Assembly: GCF_963678635.1 (NCBI RefSeq)
Contig: NC_087064.1
Location: 42,251,165 to 42,315,164 of the forward strand
Reading direction: 5' to 3'
DNA from: Symsagittifera roscoffensis
Lineage: Eukaryota > Xenacoelomorpha > Acoela > Convolutidae
Length of the DNA stretch: 64,000 nt
Part shown: positions 1 to 10,749 of the stretch, in pieces
Numbering within the stretch: the stretch's first letter is position 1
Layout: each line of letters starts with the position of its first letter
Program-made: the position numbers and the translations under genes
Notes under the pieces: model-generated
Told to the model about the DNA's origin: nothing
Seen by the model: only the letters and a program-made list of their open reading frames with translations
Databases searched by the model: none

Positions 1-540
1 ACTTGTCCAGACGCGTCAAGAAATGTTACTTTTAGTCTTCAAGTTCAATGGCCTTTGACTTAACTTTTGACTTGACGTTTTCTTGGCACATCAGTAGAAT
101 TGCAGAAGATAAATGAATAAGTCAATTACCTTGATTGGAGCCTCCCCCCGTCTTTTTCACGTTTAAATTCACCGCTGTCTTATTGACCTGCATCTGAATT
201 CTCCTTTGAATATAACACCTCATTAAAATCCTCACAGTAACATTTCTGAAGGGCTTTCAAAACTTAATTGACAAATTGATCTATGCTTCTTCCGCTTCGG
301 CAAGAAGGGCTTAATTTTTTTTGACTGAAAAAGGGCATATGCTAATTATTAAGCGAAATAGACTTACTCGGTATAGACTTTGGGTGGATCAACGAGAGCT
401 TTCCTGAAAAAGAACATACCTTCTGAATAAATTAAACTGCAGCTACCTCATCTAAACAAAAAAAATCCCTAGAGATTTTACCTTCAGCCAGGATCGTTCT
501 CACAATACATTGAAAATTCCTCCTTCATTTATAACAAATA
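1..540. other. AT-rich intergenic DNA, nothing recognised
   Basis: No open frame of note, no repeat shared with the rest of the window and no RNA-like structure was seen here. Confidence 0.5.
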
Positions 541-1050
541 CTTTTTACTCCAAGAGTAAGGCATTAACCAGAATAGAGTGCAGGGTATGAAATTTGTCCC
601 AGCCTTAATTATTTTTTTGTTTTCCACGTAAAATCAGAAATCACATATAATCAACGGACTGATTTGAGTGATGAATCATATTAAGGCCCCTTCAATCGTG
701 ATTCGAAAAAAAAACGGTTTGAAATTTTGGATTTTTCGTCTATTTTCGAGCGAACAAAAAAGCGAGCAGGCGTATTGTAGAAGGACAGCCGCAGATTAGT
801 AGAAAATGAGCCATGAGTTTCTTTTACTCAAGTCCTGAAAAATCTAATTAATTAAGTTTTCAAAGTTTTTTTTAGCGCCATCTTTAGAACAATTTTCGAA
901 AAAAAAATGAAAATTTTTTTAATTGTTTTTGTTTTTTATAGGTAATTTTCGAAAAAAAACTGTTTTCCAATATGCCTATTTCACTATGAATATCGGATAT
1001 GCTTGAATCTAGTATTTATAGGCATTTGGCGCAGAAATAACTAGATCCAG
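540..1050. repeat. Dispersed AT-rich repeat, family R1, copy 1
   Basis: This stretch shares an ordered series of short blocks with 12700-13230 and partly with 34850-35300. The blocks are a 'gttttccacg' segment, a 'gtgattcga' block, a run of A/T around a 'gtttgaaatttt' block, then 'aaagcgagc.agc'. The three copies are diverged and have different indels. No coding capacity is visible, so I read it as an old non-autonomous element or SINE/MITE remnant. The boundaries are approximate. Confidence 0.5.
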
Positions 1051-2210
1051 GTAACTGAATTTTTACTGCTTTCAGGAAATAGTATTCTCTACAGGCTTCA
1101 AAATATACTTAAGTTCCATTTTACTTGTTTTCTTCTCCACCTGAACGCTTTTAATAAGAGCTAGGCAGATTATAGTTTGAACCCATATGCTGACACCGCA
1201 AACTAAATTCAGTCACATATGTGTTGAAGTTTACAGGACGCCTCCTTTTTTATTTTCAGCTTTGCTTTTTCATAGAAAGAAGAGGTACTAAGATTAGCTA
1301 AAATGGTAGCAAATATAAAGTCGCGATTCGAAAAATAGTCCGCATCACATTCGTCTATTTCTACCTATCACTCCTCTGAACAAAATTAAACAAATTTAAA
1401 AACGCCTTAAAACTATCAAAAACGAACATCACAAAATCAATTTGAAACGGCATAAGCGCATAACTCCTTTGAATTGCTTTTTTTAAAAATTAAATCTATT
1501 GCTTGCCTTCAGAATTCAATCAAAAACAGAAATCCTTGGCTTACTCAACAACAAAAAAAACATCAAACACGCTTGATATTGCGTTTTTGGCGTGATTTCT
1601 TCAGATCCCCCAATTATTCCTTGGAAAATTCATTTTAAAAGAGACTTTAAAAAGATCAAGGAGGGATTTGTTTCCTTGATTTTTACCAGATTTAATTAAC
1701 ACACCTTGTGGGAAAATAAAATCGGCTACCATTCAAAAAGATGAAAAAAATACTGAATTAAACTTTGACAAGTCAAAGAATCAAAAGCGATATGTTCTAA
1801 TGAGCCCCAAATCTCATGGAGAGGAGCAGCAGCGGTTAAATGAAGGCCCCACGAGTTCGACCATCCCTCTGAAATTATCATACTGCACTATCCATTTATG
1901 GCCAACCATATGGTCAATTTTCTAGACGAGCCAAAAAAGCTAAATATGGCCAACCCTATGGCCAAATCTTCTACGAAAATAGATTTTTTTGTAAAACTCT
2001 TGCTAAAAAAATTAATTTTTTTAGGTAGAAAACTTCCAAAATGCGCCCAAGGCAAAACAATTCACTCACCTTTTCAAAGATTTGCTAGGTGGACTGAATT
2101 CTCTGACACGTTTGTTTTCGCGTTTTCACAGTTTTTGCGTTTGAAAATCAAATTGGTCGAGCCGAAAAAGATATTTTGATTTAAAAAAAACCGCCCCTCC
2201 TATTTTTGCA
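1050..2210. other. AT-rich intergenic DNA
   Basis: Nothing supportable was seen. The 93-codon open frame at 1898-2179 has no family resemblance and its composition matches the surrounding non-coding DNA. A short local repeat of 'ggccaac.atatggccaa' occurs near 1898 and 1947. Confidence 0.4.
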
Positions 2211-2214
2211 AAAA

Positions 2215-2690
2215 CCATAGATCTATCCTGGCAAGAGCGTTGTCTTGTTTATTTGAAAAAAGATATAACCAATGGCGAATCTACGATTTCCTCGAGGGGG
2301 GTTTTTCAAAAAAAAAAGAATATTTTGTCGACACTTTTTTCAGGTCAAGCAAATAATTTTTCCGAGCGTTTCTAGAACACTATATAAAGACCCCTTTTTG
2401 ACAAAAATGCCGGTTTGAGCACTTTTAGAATAATTTTTGACCAAATAATTGCGTTTTTTTTCAGCGCGCGCTTTCATTCAAAGTTAAGTTTTATTGGCGC
2501 CAAAGGCGCCTGTGGAAATTTTAGTGATGGTCGCCGAAAAAGGATGTTATCAAATAAAACCACAGGGGGACCATTTGGTTGGCGAGAGGGTCGAATACCT
2601 GAGGGAGAAAGGGGCGTCCGCCACCCCCTTGACCCCTATATCCGCCCCTGGGGTACAAACCTTTCAGATACCTAAAAAAAACGAATTGAA
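2215..2690 (+). repeat. Family G repeat ('ggggcggat' ends, GGCGCC palindrome), copy 1
   Basis: The segment carries the family signature in order: a 'ctcgagggggg' block near 2291, a 'gtcgac' block, the palindrome ggcgccaaaggcgcc near 2497, and a 'gtccgccaccccc' block. It ends in 'atccgcccctggg' near 2638-2652. The same order is seen near 14.75-15.2, 21.3, 23.9 and 26.7 kb in one or the other orientation. Open frames inside it follow the repeat rather than a gene. Confidence 0.6.
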
Positions 2691-3088
2691 CAGAATTGAA
2701 GAGTACATGAATTTTCGATTTCTCTAGGGAACTGGATAAAATGTTAAAACCTGTTTGATTTCTTCTGTTGACATTGGCGACACCGGTTGCCCGCTGTTGG
2801 TAACAAACAATTGTCGCAATGCAGAATAGCACATTCCACGCATGGTTTCTAAAACAGAGTACTTAGTGATATAAATCGACCGTGAATACAAATTTGAACA
2901 AAACAAACCTCTTTTCCAGTAGAAAATCAGACTTTTTTAGAACGCGAGTTATTAATAAGGAAAACTCAACTTTTTAATGACCATTTAGGTTATGACGCAC
3001 AACTCTTAATGAAGCATATTTTATTCCATTTCACATCCTTTTAAACTCAACATTCAGATCTTGTTCAACCCATATCTGAATGAAACAA

Positions 3089-3540
3089 GACTGCTCGTAT
3101 CAAGGCGATGCGCTGAATGTTCCGACTGCCTTTTCGGGTCTGTGGAGTACTCTTCACTTAAAGAAAGATCAATTTTTCAAATTTTTTTGGGAACTGTTTC
3201 TAGGACGGATTAAATCTCATCCTACGCGTTAATACCGCGAAATATATCGCGCGTTAGTCCCAAATTGGCAAATTTTAAACTCGAAAAATGATGGTAGGTA
3301 AACGATCTTTCTAAATTTCCGCTCAGAGCAAAATTGCCTTTTGAATGATATAAAACAAGGCCAACACTCAGCTGACGTATCAATGAGCTCCAAAACAGGA
3401 CAAAAAAACTCATTTTCATTTTCGAAACAAGAAACCGATCACATTATATCGAGTCATTTCCTCTTCCGTAATTGGAGAGCGAAACTGGCCTGCCTTTTAT
3501 CAAATGCACTTGAACTGAACATATATATATATAAAGGCAA
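3089..3540 (-). repeat. Hairpin-ended repeat (family T), inverted copy
   Basis: The left end, from about 3089 to 3140, is the reverse complement of the right ends of the two copies that follow. It carries the 'gactgctcgtatcaaggc' and 'gttccgactgcctttt' blocks. Inside are AT-rich segments and an 'aaatatatcgcgcgttagtccc' block that match the interior of the other copies in reverse. The far boundary is uncertain. Confidence 0.5.
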
Positions 3541-3555
3541 TCATAAATACACTTA

Positions 3556-3997
3556 TTGTTCCGACTTTCGATACGAAAGTAACGGAATATTTTTGCTCTG
3601 GGTGGGTTTTTTTTCTTCAGACAAATTTCGACTTTTTAACTAGCTATTTTTGACAGAATTTTTTTATATCATTCGAAAGCTATTGTTGTCCTGAGCTCAA
3701 ATTTGAAAAGATATTTCACCTGTGATCATTTTTCGTAAAGTTATGAGGGTTTAAAGATTGCCATTTTGACCAATTTGGGACAATTAGCGCGCGATATAAT
3801 TCGCGCGAGCAAAATTTATCCTTTTGTACTTTGTATGGCGTGTGGGGGGATGATTTTCATAAACAATTTCAAATTTTGGAAAAAAAAATTTCATTTTATT
3901 TTTTCTTACATTTAATTTTTTGATGTTATTACTGCTCCATAAACCTTAAAAGGCAGTCGGAACATTCAGGGCTTCGCCCTGATACGAGCAGTCTTGT
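3556..3997 (+). repeat. Hairpin-ended repeat (family T), direct copy 1
   Basis: The unit starts with 'tgttccgactttcgatacg', which forms a 7 bp hairpin (ACTTTCG, loop ATA, CGAAAGT). It ends with a perfect 6 bp hairpin (CAGGGC, loop TTC, GCCCTG) followed by 'atacgagcagtcttgta'. The interior is AT-rich and non-coding. The next unit begins about 13 bp after its end. Hairpins at both ends suggest a non-autonomous Helitron/Helentron-like or foldback element, but the 3' end lacks the CTRR of classic Helitrons, so the class is open. Confidence 0.6.
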
Positions 3998-4010
3998 ATA
4001 TGTTTATTAT

Positions 4011-4518
4011 TGTTCCGACTTTCGATACGAAAGTAATGGAATATTTGTGCTCGGGGTGGGTTTTTTTTTCTTCAGACAAATTTCGACTTTTTAACTAGCC
4101 GTTTTTGACGCAATTTTTTTTATATCATTCGAAAGCTATTGTTGTCCTGAGCTTGAATTTGAAAAGATATTTCACCTGTGATCATTTTCCGTAAAGTTAT
4201 GAGGTTTAAAGATTGCCATTATGGCCAATTTGGGACAATTAACGCGCGATAAATTTCGGGCTATTAAAGCGTAAGCGAGATTTAATCTGTCTTAGAAATC
4301 GTTCCAAATTGGTTCAAGGAAGCTTATTTGCCATAATTGATTTGTTAATAGGCGCAAAATCTATCACTTTCAAATTAATATGACGTGTGGGGGGATGTTT
4401 TTACATAAAATTTTTTTATTTTTTTTTATTTGAATATTTTTATCTTATTAATGCTCCATAGACCTTAAAAGGCAGTCGGAACTTTCAGGGCTTCGGCCTG
4501 ATACGAGCAGTCTTGTAT
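4011..4518 (+). repeat. Hairpin-ended repeat (family T), direct copy 2
   Basis: It has the same start and end as the copy at 3556-3997. An additional segment of roughly 60-70 bp around 4255-4360 is absent from copy 1, and part of it occurs inverted in the copy at 3089-3540. The terminal hairpin reads cagggcttcggcctg, so one base of the stem is changed. The three adjacent copies show repeated insertion of the family at one place or local duplication. Confidence 0.6.
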
Positions 4519-4519
4519 G

Positions 4520-6640
4520 TATATATGTATGAAAGCATTTTGTAGTAGATAAGCAACAGCTACATATGCATCGAGAATATTTGTGAACGAATGGAGACAC
4601 GCAGTGTCGAGATGCGAACAAATTCGAGATGCAATACAGGCTGTTGCCTATCTGGTATAAAACACACGTGAAAGGTTAGAACAAAATCCCCACATTTGAA
4701 AAAAAAAAATTACGCTCACACTTTCCAACTTGTTTTTACTTTCTATTTGTTTTAGTTGATTGTTCTAGGAAAGATAGTGTTTCAATTTCATATTTAAAAA
4801 AAACAAGAGCAATATTTGATACAACAGTGCAATCTTTAAAAATTGCACTAACTTTCCTAATACTGCAAAACTTTCAAATAATGCCTTTGTTTTTCAAACA
4901 TGGCGCCGACACATATTTTTGAACAAAAAAATCATCACAACATTTATACTGAAAATGGCTAGTTAAAAAGAATCACGAACTAGTCGGGACAACAATGCTA
5001 ACTGGTTGCTGTGCCAGCTGCAGAGAACGATCTTACCACAAAATCAACTAACTCAAAACCGGGATTTTTAAACACTCAATATGAAAGCAGTTCTTTAAAA
5101 ATAGAGCAAATGAAGCACAGTAAGTTTTTCAATTACGTTAGGTAAAAGTCGCGCAAAATGAGCTGCCCTCGTACATAATAACCCAAACTAACGCCTTTTT
5201 TGAACAGTTTGAACTTCAAATTGCACTCATAACATCGATCGCTGCTCATTCTTGTCCTCAAGTCGTCAAGATTTCCGGTACAGATGGATTGTTTGGTTGT
5301 TTATATCACTGAAATCCATTCATTCTTCTGACTTTCAGCCATAAATTTGAACCAAGCTAAGCGGCTATACGCTCAATTTTGTACACAAATATCTGAAGCA
5401 AAAACAATATTATTTACCTTCGTATAGCAGTAATCCAATTTATCCTTCCCTTCACAAAGTTACAGCACCGGAAAAATATTACACTACGTTACTACTCCAA
5501 AGCAAATTAGTAAAACTAATTTCATTAAACAATTTCTTTCCGAGCAAGAAGTATTATCAACTGAATTTTTAACAAGTTCGCTGGTTTCATTCTAAACCGT
5601 TATTAAAACTTCTGAGTGTACCTAAGCTCGTGATTGTCTTTAATGCAAGTTTAAAAATTCCATCTGCTCAAGAGTCCAATCCCACACACGTGAAAACTTT
5701 TTCAAACTGCATGAGAACGAATTCTTAAATTATGTAAAATATGCAGTTTAAGTAAATCAAAAACATTGATTATATGACTTAACTGCGTCGTTGACGTTCG
5801 TTTCAAATGGTTGCATTTTTCGATTTGAAAAACAAATTAATTTAAATTATTTCATTTGATTATTTTAAAAAATGCTGTCAGTTGTTCAAGACACGCTAGA
5901 GTCAGTTACTCGTTTGAGTCTTATTATTAATATGCTTTGTAATATGCGTTGATTAAACTGCAAGAAAAATTCTAAAAGACAATAGCTTAATTTATTTACC
6001 CCAGGTTACGGAACCCAGAAGCAGAATATCTATTTCCACTGTGCATTATACCAACAAATGAAGTTGAAAATTGAATCGTGCTCTTTTAGCTTTGGATATT
6101 GGAGAACAAACTTGAACTCCAAAACTTTATGAACTCGAAAGCACAACCTGAACCAGGAAAAAAGCATTATCTTTTAAGTGCAAACTTATTTCTTTGGACT
6201 AGTGAAACAGTGGAATTGGCAATGCCTTTACAAAATAAAGATTTTGATCGCAGAAAAAACGCAAGCACTTAACTATGACAGAAATAGACAATGTCGGTGT
6301 CGAAAACTCATGCGGAGCAAGAAAAATGAACATGAATTACATATTAAAATGACCAGAAATAGTCAACAGATATCTTTTACCACGTCAAAAAATTGCCAAA
6401 GATGAAAAGAAAAGTGTCAAAAAGCTCAACGAAACCGAAAAAGTTGAATGCAAATTTCTGAACCAATTTCAAATTTCGAATAAAAAATATATCTCAATAA
6501 AAAAACTGTATTCACTAAAAACCGTAGAATAAAAATGAAGTATATGTACATTTGCTGAAACAAAATAAAAGGAAATTATCAAGAACATCTAACAAAAATG
6601 AATTAAAACAACATCGCTAATTGTCACATTAATTTAAAAA
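4520..6640. other. AT-rich intergenic DNA
   Basis: No gene, repeat shared with the window, or RNA-like fold was recognised. The 75-codon frame at 6178-6405 begins with GTG and has no family signature. Confidence 0.45.
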
Positions 6641-6649
6641 TTATTCCAC

Positions 6650-8170
6650 CAATCTTTCCATAGGCTGCCACTGTTTTAACTTCAATGAACAGTTTGTCAA
6701 AAAACATCTTAAGTCTGAATTTAATTGCATTATATTTTAGAGCGTTCTAGTATATTGTTCCAGATTGGTAGAGTTGTCCTAAAAATATCAAAAAATTTAG
6801 TATTATGCTGCTGTTTTAATATGAGTTTTTTGTTCGATAATTTTTACATATTCAATGATTCGAAAAATCTAAATTGATGGAAGCTGATAATAAATTTTTT
6901 CCAAATGTCCAGAAATGGCATGACATTTTCCAACCTAGGAAAAACCTAATTGGCAATATTTTACATTTCTCTTACAAATCTGACGAGAAATCTTATTTAA
7001 GACGGTTACAGCAAGTTTTTACAGCCCAAATTTATTGTTTTTCAAGTAAATTATTAAATTATTTGTTATTCTATTGAGTAAAATTGCCGGATAGTCTAGG
7101 TGGCTCATGACAAGCGCAATCATTAGAAATCTGGTGCTTCATGGTAACGATTTTTGATGGATTGTAATGTTTTAATACCACATGCCATTTTTCCTAGAAT
7201 ACTTTTAAAAAACTGTTGAAAGTTTAGTGTTTGATCGATTACAACTCCAAGATATTGACGAATGGTTTTTCTTCATTTACTTCCTTCTCTATACAAATGA
7301 ATTTTTTCTTGAATTTTACCTGTTTTACTGATTATAACGAATTCCGTTTTCTGGCAATCAATTTTTATGAATTTCTTTTGAAATATATTAATAGAATTTC
7401 GGAACTATGTTCAAGTTGATTGATAGGTACTTCTGGATTTTTGTTATCACCAAAGAGCAATGTATCATCAGCGTATTGAACGACTCTGCCATATTTTAAA
7501 CATTGTTGGTTCAGATCATTTATGTATAAGTTAAAAATGAGTGCTCCAAGGACTGTACCTTTCGGAACGCCTTGTACCTTTCGGAAATAGATTAATCCAC
7601 ACTGATTCGGTATTAATAACTATTGTTTTTGCTGCCTATTGCTCAAATGTTCAATCTGATCAACCGAGCCTTTTAAGAAATCTATGTTTTCAAGATTAAT
7701 CTTTAGAAAATTGTGGTTGATGGAATCAAATGCCTTTAAGAAATCAAGAAGGGACGCAGCAACAATTCTGTAATTATCAATTGATTTCCGAAAACATTCA
7801 GTGCAATATAATAGTGCATCTATGGTTGAATATGGTGCTGGGAAACCAAAATGTGTTTACTAATACGAGCATATTTCATGAGGTACTCGTTCATGTTTCA
7901 AGAAATTTTTCAATAACTTTTGACATTGCCCCCGTGATTGAAATAGGTCTATAGTTTTCTGGTTCCGGTCTTTTTCGTGTATACAGGTGTAAACAGAGCT
8001 AATTTAGGATTGACATGAAATTTCCAAAACTTAATATACTCATTGAAGAGATCAGTAAGGGGTTCTTATATGCTATTTGCACCATCTGTCAGTGCCCAGG
8101 CTGGTATATCACAAGGACCTGGGGGTTTTCGTTGATTGAGGTTTCTCAGTTCTTTCTTGCATTCGATTGA
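6650..8170 (-). pseudogene. Degenerate non-LTR retrotransposon, reverse transcriptase remnant
   Basis: Reading the minus strand gives recognisable reverse-transcriptase pieces in order. Near 8140-8100 is a 'PPGPCDIPAWAL' type fingers motif. Near 7960-7890 are 'NYRPIS'-like and 'SKVIEKFL'-like pieces. At 7570-7540 is GVPKGTVLGALIFN, and near 7470 the catalytic YADD. At about 7250-7215 is YLGVVIDQTLNF, the thumb motif of LINE RTs. The pieces lie in different frames with in-frame stops, so the element is dead. The motif set fits the Jockey/CR1-type group. ORF1 and endonuclease were not seen. The ends are approximate. Confidence 0.8.
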
Positions 8171-8199
8171 TGTAATAAGTCTAAAATCCAAAAGTTTAT

Positions 8200-8970
8200 A
8201 TATTAGGTATTTTATTTTGAGTATAAATAGTAGGTGCACCAGACTTAATAATTTAAGTATTATTTTTGAAAAAAATTCCTAATGTTGAAAAATTGTAGTT
8301 TAAAAAGTTTGCCATTTTATAGATGTCGGTTTATCTACGAATGAGTTTCGGAGCAGGGACACTTTCGTTATGTTGTCTTATTTAGAGAAAAATTCACCAA
8401 TAAGTAAGTTTCTTATTCCCCGCTGCGAAATCTAAAAATAAAAATCCACTATCAAAAATAGAAGTCGTTCACGTTATAGCGTGCTAATTTTCCTTTCGTA
8501 TTTGGGGAGCTTAATTTATTTCCTTTTAGCTAATGAATTGAACTGGAGGAAAATCAAATTCAAAACGCAAAAGATCAAAATTGATTTTAACCTGAATAAA
8601 AAAAAACAAAAAACATGACTCATATAAGTCACAATCACTTCGTTGTACAATGAAACTTACTAACGCCCATCAAAAGAGAGCTCAAATGTATCGTTGTTCA
8701 ACTTCCCAACGACAGGCAAACTCAATTAAAAGCATATGTACTTACGTTTGCCTGGTAACAAATTATTCGGAACAAACTTGCTTCCAATTAATTTGGAATA
8801 TTTAATTCACCACAAATGCTGCGCACTTGCTCACTTGTTTAAACTTCGCTTCACCAAAAACTTCACGATAACGGTCGAAGTTGAAATACGATCCTCTGTT
8901 GAGCCGATGACATTAATATCTTTCGACAGGCATTAAAAAATTGTCAAAAGGGTTTATTGAAAAGTCAAAG
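8200..8970. other. AT-rich intergenic DNA
   Basis: No coding or structural signal could be supported. Confidence 0.4.
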
Positions 8971-8978
8971 TTGGTCGG

Positions 8979-9317
8979 AATACACAAAACACCGAGCATA
9001 AACATTTTGTCACTTTCTTCGAAAGTCAGAATAAAATGAGCTTCACTAGGCTCTTCACAATGGCTTAGCAACAATTAAAATCAAATATTTCACATCCTGA
9101 GTTGCATGGTAACCAAACATTGGCAAACTGCATCCAAAGTCAATTTTTCAATTATTTAGGGAATTCTGTTTGCCAATGTTTGGTTACCATGCAACTCAGG
9201 ATGTGAAAAATTGGATTTTAATTGTCGCTAAGCCATTGTGAAGAGCCTAGTTAAGCTCATTTTATTCTGAACTTCGAAGAAAGTGACAAAATGTTTATGC
9301 TCGGTGTTTTGTGTATT
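8979..9317. mobile_element. Foldback/MITE-like element with 150 bp inverted arms
   Basis: The left arm (8979-9128) and the right arm (9168-9317) are near-perfect reverse complements around a 39 bp spacer. The outer ends read aatacacaaaacacc and ggtgttttgtgtatt. The arms include the 'gagttgcatggtaacc' / 'ggttaccatgcaactc' block and differ at only a few positions. Pairing stops abruptly at both outer ends. No transposase is encoded, so this is a non-autonomous palindromic element or a recent inverted duplication. Confidence 0.85.
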
Positions 9318-10320
9318 GATCTACTTAACTTATTTTCTTATACCTAATTTGCCCCGGCTCTGGCCAATGCACGATCTTCCTAGGGGAGGGGGGTGTCCTC
9401 CTTTTCGCCGTAGCCGTTACAAACTTCAGGAGGCGGATGACAGTGAAAACCGTCCGACCGGTACCGAAGTTGTACACTTAAATTTTGTTTTAAAAAATCT
9501 GAATAACACTTATAGCCCAACAATCTCACGTTTTTTTTGGTTTTTTGTAAATTATAACACAATAATCTCACGGAAATCGAAAAAAAAATTCGAATAAATT
9601 TTTTTTCTATGATATTAACCGAGTTTGAGAAAACTGGATCAATAGCTAAAATTTTATTCTGTTACAAAATCTTAAAATTAAAACCCACTATGGAACTAAA
9701 ATAATATGTTTTTCCACATTTTGTCTTTTTGTTGTCAGTGACAGTAATCTGTTTTCCATTGAGAAAAATTACTTGAAGTGGTCTTGAAAAAATAAAAGTC
9801 AAACCGCTGAAAATTGCACATCCTAAATGGGGGTCTTTTATTGACATTTCATAATCAACTTTCCCATAAAAATTTACAATTCCATCAAAATTACAGTCAA
9901 AAATGCTCCCTAAGTAGACAAAAAAAGATGGATAGAGTTAGTTTTTTCATTACTCTTCCAAAAATCTTGCTTGTAAATAGGCATCAATAGCTAACAATTT
10001 TTCAAAGTTTTTTTTAAAGAAAAATTCGAATCCACTTGAGCTCCACTCAGATTGTAAGCAAAAAATCGTTCAATCAATCATATAAAAAGGCACCATAGAA
10101 ATCCTTATACCGCTAAAAAGAATAGATACAGAGAAAATTAAGGTCTTCACTTTGCAATTATCTCGAGTTCGATAATTTTTTTGTTTGAAATGAGTTGTGC
10201 AAAAAGATTATCTCAGAAAAAATAAAAGCAAAGATTTTAGACGCTACCTGAATGATCTCCCCTTAAATCTAATTAGCAAACTTAAGCATTAGAGCTAATT
10301 GGCAAATTGATGAATTCTTA
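9318..10320. other. AT-rich DNA with a GC-rich patch
   Basis: A GC-richer patch at about 9355-9480 stands out, but neither strand gives a recognisable protein. Around 9610-9660 a 'gagaaaactggatcaatag' block resembles part of the family H repeats listed at 31.5, 34.5 and 39.4 kb. Nothing else is supported. Confidence 0.35.
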
Positions 10321-10329
10321 TTACCTTAA

Positions 10330-10749
10330 AATAAAAGCTTTGAACCAAGTATTACACCTAACGCAACCACAAAAATAACTCCGTTTGAGGCTCATTTTGG
10401 ACGGCGGCCCAATACACCATTAACGAATATTAGCCCATCACCGAAACTCTCAAATCTTTCATGGGAAAACACTAAGCTATCATGTTTTGATGAAAAAGTC
10501 ATCACAAAACCAGCACTCTCTGCGGAAGCTATGTGGGATCGAGAAACTAACAGTGACGAGGAACTGGATCTCGTATACAAGGGAACGGATGCTAGAGGAC
10601 TAGGAACACAAAAGCAAAAAGATCACCAATACTTACCGGAACCCACTTGTACCCCAGTGGACTCTGGAAACACCGAGACTGCCACAACAACTGCCAACCT
10701 TGGTGAACCCGGGAAAGCAACGCGCCAAAGTACAACCGGATCCCCGTAA
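10330..10749 (+). pseudogene. LTR retrotransposon Pol fragment: end of integrase
   Basis: The open frame after a TAA at 10327-10329 encodes the end of a gypsy-type integrase. TPNATTKITPFEAHFGRRP is the typical segment near the end of the catalytic core, starting near codon 10354. A charged extension rich in D, E, T and P follows. Upstream of the TAA no integrase core could be read, so the element is truncated or decayed on its 5' side. Downstream the reading moves to another frame (see 10700-12268), which implies a frameshift between about 10700 and 10750. Confidence 0.75.

Noticed and set aside
2415-2832. Overlapping short frames on both strands
   Set aside because: They lie within a family G repeat and its flank; similar frames appear in other copies.
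9283-9597. 104-codon plus-strand frame
   Set aside because: It starts inside the right arm of the palindrome and has no family resemblance.
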